A DNA stretch of 64,000 nt. Origin: Bacteroides sp. 519. Lineage in GTDB: Bacteria; Bacteroidota; Bacteroidia; Bacteroidales; Bacteroidaceae. The notes beneath the pieces are model-generated. The model saw only the letters and a list, made by a program, of their open reading frames with translations. It ran no database searches and was not told where the DNA came from. Positions 61,578-64,000 of the stretch are shown piece after piece. The position numbers and the translations under genes are program-made. The DNA is taken from the NCBI RefSeq assembly GCF_010500955.1, contig NZ_QVMJ01000008.1:36218-100217 (forward strand), written 5' to 3'. Each line of letters opens with the position of its first letter. The first letter of the stretch is position 1.

Positions 61578-63122
61578 TCAATCGTTCTTTTTCCATCTAT
61601 CTGGTAACCACTCCCTATATACCTCTGTTTTTGTATTTGGTGGTAATGCTGCTGTTTTGTTAATGACATCAGCTAGATATTCAAAGAAGTTAATGTTGTT
61701 TGCCCTACATGAACAGGCTAATGAGTATAGTATTGCCCCTCTCTTTGCTCCCTGGTGACTTCCAAAAAACAATGAGTTCTTCCTTGATAATGCAATATAT
61801 CTGTTATGTCGCTCTGCTATGTTATTGTCCAGTTTATAGTTTGGCTGATTAAATATCTCTTCCAATGCATTCCATTCGGATAGCATATACTCCACTGCTC
61901 CATAAAGGTCACTTTTTGGAATCAGGTTCGGATCATTCTTTATTCGTACAAGGTTCTTTTTTATTTGCTTAAGTATTGGCGGTGCATATTGCTGCCTGAA
62001 TCGATGGTGGTCTTTTTCCTTCCAGCCGTCTTGTCCTATTCGATGTTGATGCTCTTTGTGATAGAGTTCATTAATAAGTTCCACTATTTTTTCTGCATCC
62101 TTATCCCCCTTAATATCCATAAACTTTCGTTTTACATGTTGGAAGCATGCCAACCTTGTAATATGTGGATACTCGTTGCTTTCAAGTTTTTTGTAAGGAG
62201 CATAAGCATCGCTCTGTATGGTGTGTTGGTAGTTTTTAAGCAAATCAAGTATCACCTGCTGAGAGCGAGATCCATCTTCATAAAAATAATATACCAGCCC
62301 CAGTTGTACAGCAATCACTACCCAGATGTATCCTTTCCTAACAGCTTTACCCTTACTGTTTTTCTCTTTTACCAAAATAGTGTAATAGGTTTCATCGCAA
62401 GAAAGATAAGTGGTGTCCAAAACAGCTACTTGCATGGCTTTATAAAGGTTTTCAAACAAGCCAGCTGTTTTTGCTAATAATCCGTGTGCGGTAGACTTTT
62501 CAAGTGCAAAACCATTTTCGCGGAAGTAGCCTATAATGCGTTCCACACTCATGGAGTATATATAGCGCAGCTGACACATACCTGCAATGAAAGAACCATC
62601 GTATTGCGAGTTTTGAAAAGGTGCAAGGGGAGCTTTGGCGCTTATTACTGTATCTGCTGCACTGTAAATATGCAACCTGTTTATACGCTTGATGAAGCGG
62701 GGAGGTATGAACAAGTAACGAATGGAATCTCGTATGCCTATTTCACGGGCATTATGGGGATCAAAGCGAGGATCATCGGGATAAATATCTATTATCTCTT
62801 CTTCCAACTCATAGTGCGGCTTACGTTTGGCACCATTGTTGCCTCGTTCTTTGGGGCTGTGGACGATACGCTCTTTCGTTACCACAGGCTGTTGCTGTTC
62901 TGATTCGTTAGAGAGGAGTTTGGTGAGATTCTTACAGACCTTGGTTTGTTTATTTAATGCTCCTTCTTTACTGGTAAGTGCTTCTTGCAAGGAGGAGATG
63001 GTTAGAGTGAGTTCGTGTACCTGAGCAGTAAGATCAAGAATAATCTTTTGATAATTCTTATTGAGTTCTGTAACTGCGTTTAACTGGTCTTGTAATAATT
63101 CAATAACCCGGTCTTTTTTCAT
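61578..63122 (-). CDS. tnpC: IS66 family transposase (TnpC)
   Basis: The 514-aa DDE transposase of IS66. An N-terminal coiled coil (residues 1-65) is followed by a YPDDPRFDPHNAREIG segment. Catalytic positions are AVLDTTYLSCDETYYTILV (first Asp), HTIQSDAYAPYKKLES (second Asp) and LDNNIAERHNRYIALSRKNS (Glu). LACFQHVKRKFMDIK and the C-terminal FEYLADVINKT are IS66 features. It is intact and in frame. Confidence 0.97.
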   Translation of the reverse strand: MKKDRVIELLQDQLNAVTELNKNYQKIILDLTAQVHELTLTISSLQEALTSKEGALNKQTKVCKNLTKLLSNESEQQQPVVTKERIVHSPKERGNNGAKRKPHYELEEEIIDIYPDDPRFDPHNAREIGIRDSIRYLFIPPRFIKRINRLHIYSAADTVISAKAPLAPFQNSQYDGSFIAGMCQLRYIYSMSVERIIGYFRENGFALEKSTAHGLLAKTAGLFENLYKAMQVAVLDTTYLSCDETYYTILVKEKNSKGKAVRKGYIWVVIAVQLGLVYYFYEDGSRSQQVILDLLKNYQHTIQSDAYAPYKKLESNEYPHITRLACFQHVKRKFMDIKGDKDAEKIVELINELYHKEHQHRIGQDGWKEKDHHRFRQQYAPPILKQIKKNLVRIKNDPNLIPKSDLYGAVEYMLSEWNALEEIFNQPNYKLDNNIAERHNRYIALSRKNSLFFGSHQGAKRGAILYSLACSCRANNINFFEYLADVINKTAALPPNTKTEVYREWLPDRWKKND

Positions 63123-63203
63123 ACCTCAAAGATACGAAAACAGAACCGGGCTACAAAGAAATTTAGCAATTATTTTAGTCTCAACAATCTGTATATCAAT
63201 ACA

Positions 63204-63566
63204 TTAGGCGCCAGTTCGTTTGATTTTAAAGCGTTTTCGATAGTGTACGGAACGTAACGAGACGCCTTGCATGATTAAACAAAACGTCTCCCAGGAGAGT
63301 TCATAACTACCACTATGGGCATTAAAACGGGGGACTTCAAAGGTGCCTTCTTCTAAACGTTTTTGATAAAGAATAAATCCATCCGTATCCCATCGCAGGA
63401 GCTTAACGCTTCTTCTGTTTTTGGAAAAGAACACAAAAACGTCACCCTGTACGGGAGATAAGTGCATCTGCGATTTTACTAACGTGTAAAGGCCATTTAT
63501 GCCATTGCGCATATCTACGTAGTGCTGACAAAGGTAGTAGTGAATACTTTCATTTAGGGCAAACAT
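63204..63566 (-). CDS. tnpB: IS66 accessory protein TnpB
   Basis: A 120-aa protein with the family core YVDMRNGINGLYTLVKSQM, GDVFVFFSKNRRSVKLLRWD and DGFILYQKRLEEGTFEVP. TnpB is required for transposition in IS66. It overlaps tnpA by 13 bp. Confidence 0.94.
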   Translation of the reverse strand: MFALNESIHYYLCQHYVDMRNGINGLYTLVKSQMHLSPVQGDVFVFFSKNRRSVKLLRWDTDGFILYQKRLEEGTFEVPRFNAHSGSYELSWETFCLIMQGVSLRSVHYRKRFKIKRTGA

Positions 63567-63922
63567 GATTTTATTTCCTCCGTTTTAAGATTGTAATAAT
63601 TAATGAAAGAATTGATGCTATGGGCATTACCTTGCTTGATGGAAACGGTTACACCGTCGGAAAAGGTGATGGTGATTCCATAAAGAAACTCCGAAGCAGG
63701 ATTGGGTTCGGAAGTTGATAATGGAGCAAAAACAGACTGCTGACAGGAGGCAACAGGTTTGAGAGAGCGTAAAGAGATGCCTTTACGGCTCATCCAAAGT
63801 CGCATGCCAGTATTGTTAACATGCTTCTCACGGCAATAAGAAAGAAGCGTGAGCGAAGGGAAACGTTCAAGACACGAAAGATAACCATCGAGGGTTTTCT
63901 GATATAGTTCTGAGGCTTGCAT
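63554..63922 (-). CDS. tnpA: IS66 accessory protein TnpA-like
   Basis: A 122-aa protein, the first gene of the element. The C-terminal FLYGITITFSDGVTVSIKQG is the usual IS66 TnpA end, following an N-terminal region with HTH-like CREKHVNNTGMRLWMSRKGI. It overlaps tnpB. It starts 47 bp inside the right inverted repeat, so the promoter must lie in or near the IR. Confidence 0.88.
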   Translation of the reverse strand: MQASELYQKTLDGYLSCLERFPSLTLLSYCREKHVNNTGMRLWMSRKGISLRSLKPVASCQQSVFAPLSTSEPNPASEFLYGITITFSDGVTVSIKQGNAHSINSFINYYNLKTEEIKSCLP

Positions 63923-63969
63923 AAAATATTATATAAAAATTAAATGCAAAGATACAGAACAAGGAAAAG

Positions 63970-64000
63970 ACAATATAGGCGACAAAGCGGAGACGCTTAC
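63970..64000. repeat. IS66 right terminal inverted repeat
   Basis: Perfect inverse of 61481-61511; its final base is the final base of the window. Confidence 0.95.

Larger units (their letters stand above)
61481..64000 (-). mobile_element. Complete IS66-family insertion sequence (2520 bp)
   Basis: The ends are perfect 31-bp inverted repeats: left 61481-61511 (GTAAGCGTCTCCGCTTTGTC..) and right 63970-64000. The starting GTAAGCG is usual for IS66. It carries all three standard genes, tnpA, tnpB and tnpC, read right to left. The left flank (61473-61480, AATGTACT) should be repeated just outside the window if this is an 8-bp target duplication. All genes look intact, so the element may still be active. 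Confidence 0.96.

Noticed and set aside
61578..63122. Gene within the IS antisense to tnpC (ORF at 61965-62477)
   Set aside because: Composition follows from the transposase codons on the other strand; no promoter or recognisable domain.

Overview
The window is AT-rich chromosomal DNA from a Bacteroidales bacterium. This rests on the TAnnTTTG-type -7 promoter boxes upstream of many genes, on Bacteroidota-typical families (NigD-like and DUF4369-thioredoxin lipoproteins, DUF4286, DMP19, DUF1703 AAA/PD-(D/E)XK proteins, GH29 fucosidases), and on the rarity of strong Shine-Dalgarno sites. I cannot fix the genus from sequence alone.

Layout. 0-9 kb: ruvC (cut by the window edge), tRNA-Ala, a DUF2461 / YhcH / glycogen-branching-enzyme cluster, a lipoprotein plus CBM-bearing GH29 fucosidase, and aquaporin. 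9-16 kb: a YidE/AspT-type transporter, a RelE/ParE toxin-antitoxin pair and a polyamine ABC transporter (potABCD) on the minus strand. 16-24 kb: an orphan replication-initiator-like gene flanked by 22-bp-phased repeat arrays, a TlpA-like thiol protein, two kinds of AAA ATPase, DMP19, NigD-like and Yip1 proteins, smpB. 24-27 kb: metH. 27-35 kb: a dense RNA-repair island (two RlaP nucleotidyltransferases, an ADP-ribosyltransferase-like toxin pair, GNAT, Hen1, stand-alone RNA ligase, an unknown protein, T4-type polynucleotide kinase/phosphatase) followed by a second ParE pair. 35-39 kb: sodium symporter, a small-RNA-like element, small proteins, a second GH29 fucosidase. 39-46 kb: a three-gene retron locus read right to left (ncRNA, reverse transcriptase, WGR/HEAT protein, SWIM protein). 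46-53 kb: a second AAA/PD-(D/E)XK paralogue, a second copy of the small RNA, rhomboid protease, and a convergent sigma-54 regulator / hybrid kinase pair next to a near-perfect sigma-54 promoter that drives a small secreted protein. 53-61 kb: an HpaII-family endonuclease without a visible methylase, a duplicated MliC-like lipoprotein, more 22-bp arrays, nitroreductase, a YhaO/YhaN (SbcD/SbcC-like) pair and a patatin. 61-64 kb: a complete IS66 element with 31-bp perfect inverted repeats that interrupts a polysaccharide deacetylase gene and ends on the last base of the window.

The two most informative systems are the retron and the RNA-repair island. In the retron a Bacteroidales promoter, a short a1/a2 pairing, a 25-bp perfect msd-like stem and a terminator can all be read directly, and the RT is followed at once by a 1111-aa WGR/HEAT protein and a SWIM zinc-finger protein, so a tripartite defence unit is likely. 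The repair island has the enzymes needed to heal (kinase plus HAD phosphatase), mark (Hen1 2'-O-methylation) and seal (ligase) broken RNA, next to a putative ADP-ribosylating toxin. Less explained are four sets of 22-bp-period repeats with different unit sequences, two or three copies of one short RNA, and four long perfect hairpins of unrelated sequence between genes.
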